Shown here one piece after another: positions 16,347 to 24,524 of a DNA stretch of 37,087 bases. The DNA lies in NCBI RefSeq assembly GCF_003003795.1, contig NZ_PVWK01000152.1, forward strand, positions 1 to 37,087, read 5' to 3'. The notes below the pieces were generated by a model that saw only the letters and a list, made by a program, of their open reading frames with translations, searched no databases and was not told the DNA's origin. Source of the DNA: Stenomitos frigidus ULC18 (GTDB lineage: Bacteria > Cyanobacteriota > Cyanobacteriia > Leptolyngbyales > Leptolyngbyaceae). The position numbers and the translations under genes are program-made. How positions within the stretch are numbered: position 1 is the first letter of the stretch; every line of letters begins with the position of its first letter.

Positions 16347-17663
16347 CTAGGTGGCCTTCTGTTTCATCAAAGCATTTCGCATCAGAACCAGGAGGAAGCC
16401 CAGACCAGTAAAGGCGGTGGCTAAAAGGTGGCTTTCTCTAGACGCAAAGGCAATGAGTACCACGTTGGAACCGAGCGCTAGTAATGGAACGATCGCAGGC
16501 ACTCGAAACCCTTCAGTCTCCGCTTCTCGACGTTTGATGATGAGCAGTGACAGATTCACCAAACAGAACATGGCGAGAATGAGCGTCGCAGTAGTGCCCG
16601 CCAAAAATTGTAGGGTGCCTGACAGCGCCAGGAAGATGGCGATCGGCAGAATCACGACGATCGTGCGGTAGGGTGTGGCGCGTGTCGCGTGTAGTTTGCT
16701 AAACCAGGCGGGCAGCAACCCATCGCGCGACATGCCAAAGAGCAAGCGCGAAGCCGTAATGAAGTTCAGTAAAGCAGTGTTGAGCACCGCAAACAGCGCG
16801 ATGAAGGTAAACACGACGCCTGGAAAATTGGGCTGTGCCCGAAGCACTACATCCAACAGCGGTGCACCAGACGCAGACAGTTCTGCAGGACTCAAGACCT
16901 GAGTCGCCAGCCAGGCAACCAGGATGTAGATCACTCCAGCAATGCTGAGTGACAACAAAATCGCTCTGGGTACATTGCGTTCAGGGTCTTTCACCTCTTC
17001 CGCCACGTTCACAATGTCTTCAAACCCAATGAAGGCGTAAAAGGCAAGGGCGGCTCCTTGGAAAATGGCAACCCAACCCAGTGTTTGTCCACTGACTACA
17101 GGAACCGCCACAGCGGCATTGCTGGCTGCGCCACCGCTGACAAAGAGGGCTGACACCAAAATCACGATCAGGAGACCAGAGACTTCAAGCGTCGTACAAA
17201 AAATGTTGAGGCTAGACGATTCCTGCATGCCGCGAAAGTTGATCAAGGCGAGACCACCAAACAGCGCCAGGACAACCAACCAGGCTGGAAAAATGGGAGC
17301 AAATGTGGTCAAGTACCCCGCAAACGCTTTGGAAAGGGTTGCCATTGAAACAAGACAGGTGCAAAACATGAGCCAACCGACAACGACCGAGAGCCACTCG
17401 GTACGAAAGGCTCGATGCACAAAGCACGCCACCCCACCACTCAGCGGAAAGCGGCTACCCAGTTCGGCATAGCTGAGAGCGGTCAGCGCTGCGACGGACA
17501 TCGCTACTAAAAAAGAAGCCCAAACGAACGCCCCAGAGAGTCCGGCGATTTTGCCCACAACGGCATAAATACCAGCCCCAAGAATATCGCCAACACCGTA
17601 AATAACGAGCGTGGGTAAGCCAAACACTCGCTTTAGTGACGCTGTATCTTCAGTCGTTTCCAT
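16347..17663 (-). CDS. APC-superfamily amino acid permease
   Basis: This 438-residue inner-membrane protein has about 12 hydrophobic segments and the APC-family start GVGDILGAGIYAVVGKIAG, whose GAGIY corresponds to the substrate-binding break in TM1. ALSYAELGSRFPLSGGVACF follows in TM2/TM3, and AFYAFIGFEDIVNVAEEVKDPERNVPRAI around TM6–7, all characteristic of APC amino acid transporters such as the cationic amino acid and YfnA-like groups. The substrate cannot be named. ATG 17663. The stop codon lies directly beside a decayed symporter gene end, and the gene sits between two inverted copies of a dispersed repeat, so the locus has been rearranged. Confidence 0.92.
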   Translation of the reverse strand: METTEDTASLKRVFGLPTLVIYGVGDILGAGIYAVVGKIAGLSGAFVWASFLVAMSVAALTALSYAELGSRFPLSGGVACFVHRAFRTEWLSVVVGWLMFCTCLVSMATLSKAFAGYLTTFAPIFPAWLVVLALFGGLALINFRGMQESSSLNIFCTTLEVSGLLIVILVSALFVSGGAASNAAVAVPVVSGQTLGWVAIFQGAALAFYAFIGFEDIVNVAEEVKDPERNVPRAILLSLSIAGVIYILVAWLATQVLSPAELSASGAPLLDVVLRAQPNFPGVVFTFIALFAVLNTALLNFITASRLLFGMSRDGLLPAWFSKLHATRATPYRTIVVILPIAIFLALSGTLQFLAGTTATLILAMFCLVNLSLLIIKRREAETEGFRVPAIVPLLALGSNVVLIAFASRESHLLATAFTGLGFLLVLMRNALMKQKAT

Positions 17664-17738
17664 ACTCTCTTTGCTCAGGTAGGGTTAAAGCGATCGACTT
17701 ATCTAATAGGTTTTGCAGCCGTAAATGGACGCACCGAT

Positions 17739-17874
17739 ACTAAAGAGATTTCGAGCAAACAAAAACCACGTGGGAGGAGGTCTGACACCCAAGCGATCGG
17801 CTAGAGGCAAGATGCTGGCAAAACCTGCCCCCTACCAAGTGGCACCTTTTTTCTCGGAAATCACCTAAACGACT
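17739..17874 (-). repeat. Dispersed repeat copy B
   Basis: This is the inverted partner of 15510–15644, with homology over the full roughly 135 bp including the outer part (A: aagtgattcctgaaaaaaag; B on the opposite strand: the matching ttttttctcggaaatcac stretch). It lies between the APC permease and the symporter gene and fills most of that 246-bp gap. Its core also matches copy C at 19401–19490 in the same orientation. Confidence 0.8.
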
Positions 17875-17909
17875 GTTTCAAATTTCAAAAGCGATGGGCT
17901 CCCAGCTGG

Positions 17910-19217
17910 CTAGTCAACTTCAGACACGAAGGCTTCTTCTAGAGCGGGTTCCATTGCCAGCTTAGGCTCCTTACCATCGAGCAAGCAGCTTACGGTCATG
18001 TCGCCCATGACGTTGATGCACGTGCGGCAGCGATCGAGAAACCAATCTACCGTAATCAGCAGCGCGATGTATTGCGTCGGCAAGCCGACAGCGGTAAACA
18101 CCAGCGTCATCGTGACCAGTCCCGCTTCAGGAATGCCAGCCGCCCCCACAGACGCAAAAATGGACGTTAAAACCACGATCAACTGCTGCTCCAGGTTCAG
18201 ATTTAACCCTAATATTTGCGCGATAAAAAGGGCTGACATCGCTTCATACAAAGCCGTACCGTCATTATTGAAGTTACTACCTACCAATGCGCCCAGCGAT
18301 GCCGATGACTCTCGCAAGCCCACTTTATCGATCAAGCCTCGAAAGGTAATGGGCATGGTTGCCGTTGAGGACGCGGTTGAAAAGGCAGTGGTCAACGCAT
18401 CAGAAGCACCCGCCAAAAAGAGCCTTGGTTTGACCCAGGAGCCGAGGCGAACACGCAAAAGGTAGTAACACCCTTGCAGAAACAGCGCCAGTAAAACAGC
18501 GATGATGAATGCTGCCAACGCTTTGAAGGGTGCAAAGCCCTTGAGGGTAACGGTGCTTGCAACGATGCCAAAAACGGCGATCGGCACCAGCATAATCACC
18601 CACGTCAGAATGCGAATCACCGCTTCAAACATAATGGTGATGAATTGCTCAATCGGACGGTAATCGCTTCTACCCGCCGCCACCTGCTCTGACTTCAAAG
18701 CCCGCAAGACAATGCCAAACGACAGCGCGACCACGATCAACTGAATCACATTGTTGTCGGTTAGCGGTTTCAGCACCGCTTCCGGCACACTGCTTTCGAC
18801 CAATCCCCAGGGGTCAAACTGCTTGGTCATGCCTTGTGCGTCCCCAGCAAAACTAATTTTTTCCCAGGTGCCGGGACGCAAGACATTTGCCACAAAGAGA
18901 CCAATCAAAATTGCAACTGTCGTATTGCCGAGCAAGATCAGGGCTAAACGGCGACCAGAGCGACCAGGAATGTCGGTTGTCAGAAAGGAGTGCAGCACTG
19001 CCAGTAAAATGAGTGGCGTCGCGAGTGCCCGCAGTGCTTTGAGTACCAAACTACAAGGAATTGCCAGATCTTTGGCAAGTTCGGCATTTTGAGGACTGGG
19101 GTTGCCAGCACCCAGCAAAACTCCTAGCCCGACTGCCAGCACGAGTGCAGCTAAAATCTGAAGGTAGAGTGGAATGGTTTTGCCAAACAGGCGCAGTCCT
19201 TGCTCGTGTTCACTCAT
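17910..19217 (-). CDS. Dicarboxylate/amino acid:cation symporter (DAACS/GltP family)
   Basis: This 435-residue membrane protein of the glutamate/dicarboxylate:H+/Na+ symporter family moves substrates such as glutamate, aspartate or C4-dicarboxylates inward. It has the first helices (IPLYLQILAALVLAVGLGVLLG), the serine-rich re-entrant loop TAFSTASSTATMPITF, the motif FNNDGTALYEAMSALFIAQ (NMDGT in most members), the second re-entrant loop ASVGAAGIPEAG and the terminal DRCRTCINVMGD with the substrate-binding Asp/Asn region. I chose ATG 19217 (MSEHEQG), which has a GGAG ribosome binding site; a longer frame upstream adds residues without membrane character. A decayed second copy of the 3' end lies at 16165–16340. 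Confidence 0.93.
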   Translation of the reverse strand: MSEHEQGLRLFGKTIPLYLQILAALVLAVGLGVLLGAGNPSPQNAELAKDLAIPCSLVLKALRALATPLILLAVLHSFLTTDIPGRSGRRLALILLGNTTVAILIGLFVANVLRPGTWEKISFAGDAQGMTKQFDPWGLVESSVPEAVLKPLTDNNVIQLIVVALSFGIVLRALKSEQVAAGRSDYRPIEQFITIMFEAVIRILTWVIMLVPIAVFGIVASTVTLKGFAPFKALAAFIIAVLLALFLQGCYYLLRVRLGSWVKPRLFLAGASDALTTAFSTASSTATMPITFRGLIDKVGLRESSASLGALVGSNFNNDGTALYEAMSALFIAQILGLNLNLEQQLIVVLTSIFASVGAAGIPEAGLVTMTLVFTAVGLPTQYIALLITVDWFLDRCRTCINVMGDMTVSCLLDGKEPKLAMEPALEEAFVSEVD

Positions 19218-19588
19218 ACTGATGACTCCAGAGGGGGGGCTAATCTCACTAGAATGCAGAATGCACGCGATCGCGTCAAGTGTGCGACCATATCTGGCTC
19301 TAGAGCGTTGCATAACGTTACGATTTGATTGTCAGCTGTCAGCTATCAGCCTTGAATCTTCTGCCCTCTAAGACAAGTTCACCAGTTTAGGAGCTTGCTA
19401 GTAAACAAAAGCCCTGTAGGGGCAGGTTTGACCACAAGCTTAACGGCTAGATCACAGGACGCTGGCAAAACGTGCCCGTACCCAGCTTGGAAAGCTCCTT
19501 CAGAGACTGACTGCATCAGAAGGATGATTTCACTAGAGATTTTTTTTGACACACTGAGACCGAAGTGTTTTTGTTCAAACAGTACATC
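19218..19588. other. Gap between the symporter and dienelactone hydrolase genes
   Basis: A divergent intergenic region of 371 bp. It contains three heptamers (gtcagct, gtcagct, atcagcc) at about 19331–19351 and dispersed repeat copy C at 19401–19490. The rest has no recognised feature; I could not pick convincing promoters for either gene. Confidence 0.5.
19401..19490 (-). repeat. Dispersed repeat copy C
   Basis: aaacaaaagccctgtagggg, then caggtttgaccacaagc, ggctagatcacagga, and cgctggcaaaacgtgcccgt match the core of copies A and B in the same order. The ends gtaggggcaggttt and aaaacgtgcccgtac are near inverted complements, so the element has a terminal-inverted-repeat or long-hairpin design, like a small MITE or a palindromic intergenic repeat. 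Confidence 0.7.
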
Positions 19589-20419
19589 ATGCCAGATCTT
19601 ACACGTCGCCGGTTTGTGATTACAGCTGCCTTTGCCAGTGGTTTTGCACTCGCAGTCCAACCGATCGCGTCTAGCGCCATCATGACTGGTGCTGAAGGAC
19701 TCATTGCTGGTGCGGTCAAGATTCCTGCTAAGGATGGCGAGCTTTCTGCTTACAGAGCAATGCCTGCGACGGGTGGAACCTTTCCGATCGTGCTAGTCAT
19801 CCACGAAATTTTTGGGGTTCATGCCCATATTGAAGATGTTTGTCGCCGCTTTGCCCGGTTGGGATATGTCGCGATCGCGCCTGACCTATTCAAACGGCAG
19901 GGTGATGTCTCGAAACTGAGTAGCATTGATGAGATTCGCCCCGTTGTTGCCAAAGTGCCAGATGCTCAGGTGCTGTCTGATCTGGATGCTGCCGCCGCCT
20001 GGGCAGTGAAAGCCTCGAAGGGCAATGCAGCGAAATTAACGACAACAGGCTTTTGCTGGGGCGGACGCATCGTCTGGCTCTACGCGGCTCACAATCCCAA
20101 TGTGAAAGCGAGCGTAGCGTGGTACGGGCGATTGGTCGGCGATGGTATGCCACTCATGCCCAAAAATCCGATCGACATTGCCTCGACCCTAAAAGTCCCT
20201 GTCCTTGGGCTGTATGGCGGCAAGGATACAGGGATTGCGCTGGATAGTGTGGAGCAGATGCGCGATCGCCTAAAGTCCAGCAGCAGCAAATCCGAAATTG
20301 TTGTGTACCCTAATGCACCGCACGCCTTTTTTGCCGACTATCGCCCGTCTTACCGTGAAGCGGATGCTAAAGATGGTTGGCGGCGACTTCAGGCATGGTT
20401 TAAGCAACATGGGGTCTAA
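19589..20419 (+). CDS. Secreted dienelactone hydrolase-family protein
   Basis: The 276-residue alpha/beta hydrolase has the dienelactone hydrolase catalytic set: Cys156 in GFCWGG, Asp213 in YGGKDTG and His245 in APHAFF, with Glu73 in VIHEIFG. Family members hydrolyse lactones and small esters; the substrate here is unknown. The N-terminus has a twin-arginine-like stretch [18 protein letters not shown] and a possible AxA-type cleavage site (SSA), so export is likely. I chose ATG 19589; a GTG eight codons earlier would put extra residues before the signal. It is convergent with the ccmK-like gene. Confidence 0.9.
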   Translation: MPDLTRRRFVITAAFASGFALAVQPIASSAIMTGAEGLIAGAVKIPAKDGELSAYRAMPATGGTFPIVLVIHEIFGVHAHIEDVCRRFARLGYVAIAPDLFKRQGDVSKLSSIDEIRPVVAKVPDAQVLSDLDAAAAWAVKASKGNAAKLTTTGFCWGGRIVWLYAAHNPNVKASVAWYGRLVGDGMPLMPKNPIDIASTLKVPVLGLYGGKDTGIALDSVEQMRDRLKSSSSKSEIVVYPNAPHAFFADYRPSYREADAKDGWRRLQAWFKQHGV

Positions 20420-20460
20420 GAGCTAAGCATCAGCGATGAGTGCAAGCTTGACTGCTGACC

Positions 20461-20476
20461 AAACAGCATACTGTTT
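20461..20476. terminator. Small hairpin between convergent genes
   Basis: aaacag-cata-ctgttt can form a 6-bp stem with a 4-base loop, followed by a few T/A bases on either side. It lies between the convergent hydrolase and ccmK-like genes and may be a weak bidirectional terminator. Confidence 0.3.
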
Positions 20477-20521
20477 TATCAGCACCACATTGAACAAGCA
20501 CTCAGCCAGTTTTGAGATCCT

Positions 20522-20866
20522 TTAACTGACCAGCGGTGGGTTGTCGACCGTTGCAAGATATTGTGCGAGTTTGGCGTTTGGTTTCATCGACTTCAGCACG
20601 TATTCCAAGTTTTCGCTGGGTCGGGCAATCACGTGAGAGGAAAGATAGAGCGGTTTGTCTCCAATCATTCGTTTTGCCGCCTCCACACCCGCCTCCACTG
20701 ACATGTTGACTTCAGAAACATCACCTCGAACAATGACTGTGTAACGAGCACCACTGACTTTTTCCGTTCCGACAAGCGTCACGTTCGCTGCTTTACACAT
20801 CGTATCTGCTACTGATAAGGCAGGGGGAAGCCCCAGTACCTCAACCATTCCAACCGCGTTCGCCAT
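20522..20866 (-). CDS. Solitary CcmK-type carboxysome shell protein (BMC domain)
   Basis: The 114-residue single BMC-domain protein (AVGMVEVLGLPPALSVADTM, VIVRGDVSEV, HVIARPSENLEYVL) forms hexameric tiles of the beta-carboxysome shell; the hexamer's central pore passes small metabolites. The pore loop reads KVSGAR (36–41) where CcmK2 has KIGSGR, so the pore-lining residues are shuffled. There are three extra residues near DKPLYLSSH and a tail after the domain. It lies alone, away from any ccmLMN genes, like the satellite ccmK3–K6 genes. I cannot assign which CcmK class it belongs to. ATG 20866 has a GGAG site eight bases upstream. Confidence 0.88.
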   Translation of the reverse strand: MANAVGMVEVLGLPPALSVADTMCKAANVTLVGTEKVSGARYTVIVRGDVSEVNMSVEAGVEAAKRMIGDKPLYLSSHVIARPSENLEYVLKSMKPNAKLAQYLATVDNPPLVS

Positions 20867-21006
20867 TGTGCGCTCCAAGATTAATTTGCCCTAGCTGGTG
20901 TTACGCATCACACTGAAACGTAACAAATACCAATGGCTACTTGTTCAAGTAAAACACACAGACTGGAGCTTGTTATGCATTGCTCACATTGTTAAAACCA
21001 TACGAT

Positions 21007-23979
21007 CTAAAACAATTCGTCTACGGCTTCACCTTTGGTATTGGTGTTGCGGTGAGGCGTTTCGCGGTCAAACCGCATGTGGATGGAACGCGTTTGCTCA
21101 CCATCGGCAGCCACGGCAATAATGGGGAAATTGAGCACACCATCCTGGAAGGACATTTGGAACCGGAAGGTGCCATCGGGGTTGAGCTGAATGGGACGAC
21201 CATCGATCGTTACGGTGGCATCCGGCTCCGTCGCACCGTAAACAATGAGTTCAGCATCGGCAATGAGCCAAAACTTACGTGCCCGAAGGGGTGGCATGGA
21301 CGCGCCAAACCCAATCCCCGACATACCAATCCCTGACATCGTTAAACCAGAGACCGTTGGGACACCCGGTACAGCCCATGCACCAACGCCCGATGGGAAG
21401 ACGTACGAGCTGACTGTCTGCTGCGGGATCTGCTGCATGGAACCCGCGACATGCTGCATAGAGCCGAAGAGAGAACCTGCGAGTCTCAGCGATTCGGTGG
21501 CTTGCGCCAGACCAAAGACCTGATCGTCGAGGGGGCTGACGGCAGCAGTCCGCTTCTCAGGAGAGATTAGATCCAGTAGAGTTAAGCCTCGCAGATCGTC
21601 ATCCCAGGCGACCGAGGCAAAGTGGTCTTCAAACCAGTCGGAGGGATAGATCGGTGGAATGCGAACCGGATTCGATCGCGCTAGCAGTAGCCAGCGACCA
21701 TCGCCCGTGAGATAACCAATTTCGGCAATGTAATCGCGATCGCTCACAGGAATGGGCACATACCAATCACGCGCCAACTCGTCACAGTCAAACTGCTGCA
21801 AACTGTGAGCACTTTCATGGTTGAGATCCACATCAGTGACATCATAAAGCCGCAAGGCAAAGCGTTGTCCACCCTGTTGCCGTAGCTCCTCTTTGTGTTC
21901 TTGAGGTGCATCCCAGTAGGTATAGCCCCATTGTGGATCGCGAGGCATGAGGACGATGCGGCTTTCACCATAGCCCTCTGGCAAATCAGGTAGCCCCTCG
22001 TCTACTGAAGCCAATGACTCACTGCTGAGGTCGGTTTGACCGACGTTATACTTAGCGGCTTCAACGTCAGTCTGAGCTTTGTTGCCGAGCACTCCTAAGG
22101 CTGCTAATCCCGCTCCCGCTGCCAGCGCTGCGCCTCCAATGGCGGCAGCACCATCAACGCCACCAGCAACATCGGTTGACGGGATGCGAATCGAGTTAGA
22201 GCGTGCCAGTGCCAGCCAGTAGTGATCTTCAGTCACATAGCCAATTTCAGCCATGTAGTCGCGATCGAGTCGAATGGCTGACGTATGCTCTACTGCATCT
22301 TCTGCAACAGAAAACGCCTGAAAACTCTGAGGGCGCTGCTCCGCTAGATTGAGACCAGTAACATCGTAGAGCCGAAGCTTTAGGTCACGTCCGCCCTGGT
22401 GCCGCAGTTCTGCTTTATGCGCGTCAGGTGTCTCCCACTCAGCATGCGCTTGTAGATCGGGGTATGCAGTTAGCGTGATTTTGCTGCGATCGGTTGTACC
22501 GCCAACTGCCATGCCAGCGAGTGCCGCAGCGCCAGCACCAGCTGCCAGTACGCCACCGGCCAGCGCTGCACCACCCGGAAGTCCACCGGCTTCCGGTAGA
22601 TTGACAGCAGGGGCAGGGACATCGACAGCAGGGACATCCGGTGGTTCGATTGCGACACCGTCGATCGAGGCTGCGGCCTCTTCGTGATCTCCTAGTGTGG
22701 CAGCACCAGCCAAGCCAGCCGCGCCGGCTAGTCCAGCCGCACCGGCACCAGCTAATCTGGCACCAGCTAATCCGGCAGTCGGCAGTGTCCCCGTTGCTGG
22801 AACATCCGGTACCGGTGGTGCAACAGGTGGCGTAGGACGGCGATCGGGCGATGTCGTCACGGCTGGCGGTACGGTTGGCTCTACCCCAGCACGTCGACCC
22901 TTCAGCCAGAGCCACAGTGGTATGCCAATCAACGGTAGCAGTAGCAACCACCAGGGGAAGCCTCCCTGTGCATCAGTGCTACTGGCTCCAGGGGGCGCAA
23001 CAGCAGCGTCCGATGTGACTGTGGGACTCGCCGCTGGACTAGGCGAGACAGATGGACTGACAGGAACTGGGCTAGCAGCCGCTGCTTGTGTACCCGTTTC
23101 TCGTGCTGCTTCGATGATGGCTTTGCTGGCAGGTGCTGTGGCAACGCCCAAAAAGGCCAGAACAGCAGGGCTTGGAGTGCCTTTGTAGACGTATGCCAGG
23201 GGTTGAGAGAAGGGGTAGCGTGGGTCATCAGGCAGAGTTCTATGCATCGAAATGATGCGAACGTCTTTGCGATCGAACACCTGGTCGGCAATTGCATATC
23301 CAATGCCATCCGGTCCTAAAGCCTGGATAACCTCGTCTGTGCTGTCTTTGGCGGTTTGTTTGATATTCGCACCTGCTTTGAAGGGCGCTTTCTGAAACAC
23401 AGGATAGGGACGGAATGCTTGACGGGTATCGCTAAAGGTGGGGCGATCGACAAACCGAATACGACCTGAAGTCTCACCCAACTCCGACCAATCCTTAATT
23501 TCGCCTCGGAAAATCTTGGCAAACTGCTCAAACGTGATGTTCCCAGTGAAGGAGTTATTGGGACTCACGATGATGGCAATCTTGTGCCGCGCGATCGGAG
23601 TGGCAACCAGTCCTTTTTGCTTTTCCTGTGCCGTGAGTGGACGACCGATCGCTGCTATATCAACCGTTCCATCTAACAGTGCTTTTAGTGCCGCATCGCT
23701 GCCTTCCTCAGACAGGGTAACGCTCGTGCCTGCATATTTCTCTTCGTAGGTTTTCTTCAGCGCCTGGTTAATGGTTGCCATGCTGCTGGAGCCATCCACC
23801 CTAACCGTAGAACCACTCGGAACAACAGGTGGTTGTGAGAAGGAAGGCGTTGGCGTTTGCGCCAGCACTGGGTCAAGCGTCAGCACCGATACTAAAGGCT
23901 TAGATGCCGTCAGCAGGGCTAAAAGCATTGCCAGACCGAGCATTGGAGTGTCTTTTGGGGGCGACGTTCGTTGCGGCAT
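21007..23979 (-). CDS. PstS-like binding domain fused via a membrane segment to two DUF4912 domains
   Basis: This 990-residue protein has, in order, a signal peptide (about 14–41, LAQ cleavage region) and a PstS/PBP-like domain (about 55–295: VRVDGSSSM, SEEGSDAALKALLDGTVDIAAIGRPLT, VSPNN, FAKIFRGEIKDWSELG, DGIGYAI). A Ser/Pro linker and a transmembrane helix follow (341–359, PWWLLLLPLIGIPLWLWL then KGRR). After that come a Pro-rich stretch, Ala/Gly-rich segments (about 402–427, 465–494, 606–632), two DUF4912 domains (about 499–600 and 674–776; both contain LRLYDVT and YxAEIGY), and a C-terminal beta domain (about 900–970). By the positive-inside rule the binding domain is outside and the DUF4912 domains are in the cytoplasm. 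DUF4912 has no known function. ATG 23979. Phosphate genes (phoD, phoU) lie a few kb away, but no Pho box is evident here. Confidence 0.88.
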   Translation of the reverse strand: MPQRTSPPKDTPMLGLAMLLALLTASKPLVSVLTLDPVLAQTPTPSFSQPPVVPSGSTVRVDGSSSMATINQALKKTYEEKYAGTSVTLSEEGSDAALKALLDGTVDIAAIGRPLTAQEKQKGLVATPIARHKIAIIVSPNNSFTGNITFEQFAKIFRGEIKDWSELGETSGRIRFVDRPTFSDTRQAFRPYPVFQKAPFKAGANIKQTAKDSTDEVIQALGPDGIGYAIADQVFDRKDVRIISMHRTLPDDPRYPFSQPLAYVYKGTPSPAVLAFLGVATAPASKAIIEAARETGTQAAAASPVPVSPSVSPSPAASPTVTSDAAVAPPGASSTDAQGGFPWWLLLLPLIGIPLWLWLKGRRAGVEPTVPPAVTTSPDRRPTPPVAPPVPDVPATGTLPTAGLAGARLAGAGAAGLAGAAGLAGAATLGDHEEAAASIDGVAIEPPDVPAVDVPAPAVNLPEAGGLPGGAALAGGVLAAGAGAAALAGMAVGGTTDRSKITLTAYPDLQAHAEWETPDAHKAELRHQGGRDLKLRLYDVTGLNLAEQRPQSFQAFSVAEDAVEHTSAIRLDRDYMAEIGYVTEDHYWLALARSNSIRIPSTDVAGGVDGAAAIGGAALAAGAGLAALGVLGNKAQTDVEAAKYNVGQTDLSSESLASVDEGLPDLPEGYGESRIVLMPRDPQWGYTYWDAPQEHKEELRQQGGQRFALRLYDVTDVDLNHESAHSLQQFDCDELARDWYVPIPVSDRDYIAEIGYLTGDGRWLLLARSNPVRIPPIYPSDWFEDHFASVAWDDDLRGLTLLDLISPEKRTAAVSPLDDQVFGLAQATESLRLAGSLFGSMQHVAGSMQQIPQQTVSSYVFPSGVGAWAVPGVPTVSGLTMSGIGMSGIGFGASMPPLRARKFWLIADAELIVYGATEPDATVTIDGRPIQLNPDGTFRFQMSFQDGVLNFPIIAVAADGEQTRSIHMRFDRETPHRNTNTKGEAVDELF

Positions 23980-24238
23980 TGGTAGTAAAAGCTTTTTGGA
24001 ACACTCTGTAAAAAGCCCTGAATAAAAGCACCCTAAGCTTAAAAGCAGTTTACACAGCCCTGACCGAGGTTAACTTTTGCAAAGGACGAGCCAATTATAC
24101 AGTCACTACGTCTGCGGTAAAGATCGCCAATGCAACGAATTTTTCTCGGAAGGATCAACTCAATGTCGTTACGCGATGCCCAATGAACTCAGAACGCTGT
24201 GCTTGACGGTAGTAGAGCCTGAGTAATCAAAGCGATAG

Positions 24239-24301
24239 AGAAACCGGGTTTCTGCCACTGCTCAATCGTGAACATGTGGCTCGTTGAGCAGCCCGGTTTC
24301 T
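24239..24301. repeat. Long palindromic repeat with nested stems
   Basis: agaaaccggg (24239–24248) pairs with cccggtttct (24292–24301), and inside it tgctcaa pairs with ttgagca. The first arm is also part of the smaller palindrome agaaaccgggtttct. It shares the AGAAAC/GGTTTCT core with the hairpin at 7806–7836, so it belongs to the same kind of dispersed palindrome. Confidence 0.7.
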
Positions 24302-24468
24302 AGATACAGCTCTTTCTCAGGACTGATGACAGTTGGCGAATGCTTATGCTTTATCAATTATTCATTCTTTCTTGATGGGAAATTAACCCAACGCACAAAG
24401 GCATCGCTTAGAGTGGAATAGTTTCAAGGCAAGTTACCAGTAACTCTATCAGCAACTCTATATTTAAG

Positions 24469-24497
24469 CCCCCCCGGCTCTTCACTGAGTTGGGGGG
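24469..24497 (-). terminator. Terminator-like hairpin behind the DUF58 gene
   Basis: A run of seven C (24469–24475) can pair with six G (24492–24497), 28 bp beyond the DUF58 stop codon. On the minus strand the stem is followed by cttaaatata, only a weak T/A-rich tail, so termination efficiency is uncertain. Confidence 0.5.
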
Positions 24498-24524
24498 TAT
24501 TTAATTTAAATGGTTCTAATGCTT

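Larger units (their letters stand above)
23980..24524. other. 545-bp gap with hairpin elements
   Basis: No gene is seen. It contains the leader of the PstS–DUF4912 gene, a long palindromic repeat at 24239–24301, a direct repeat aactctat within 24440–24462, and the terminator-like hairpin at 24469–24497. A single GTTAACCT at about 24066 on the minus strand recalls a Pho half-site, but the neighbouring repeats are missing. Confidence 0.5.

Noticed and set aside
22439-22951. Cys/Trp/Arg-rich 170-codon frame
   Set aside because: It is a frame-shifted reading of the Ala/Gly/Pro-rich part of the DUF4912 protein.
24040-24080. Pho box before the PstS–DUF4912 gene
   Set aside because: Only one GTTAACCT unit is present; the neighbouring units at 11-bp spacing do not contain the TTAA core.
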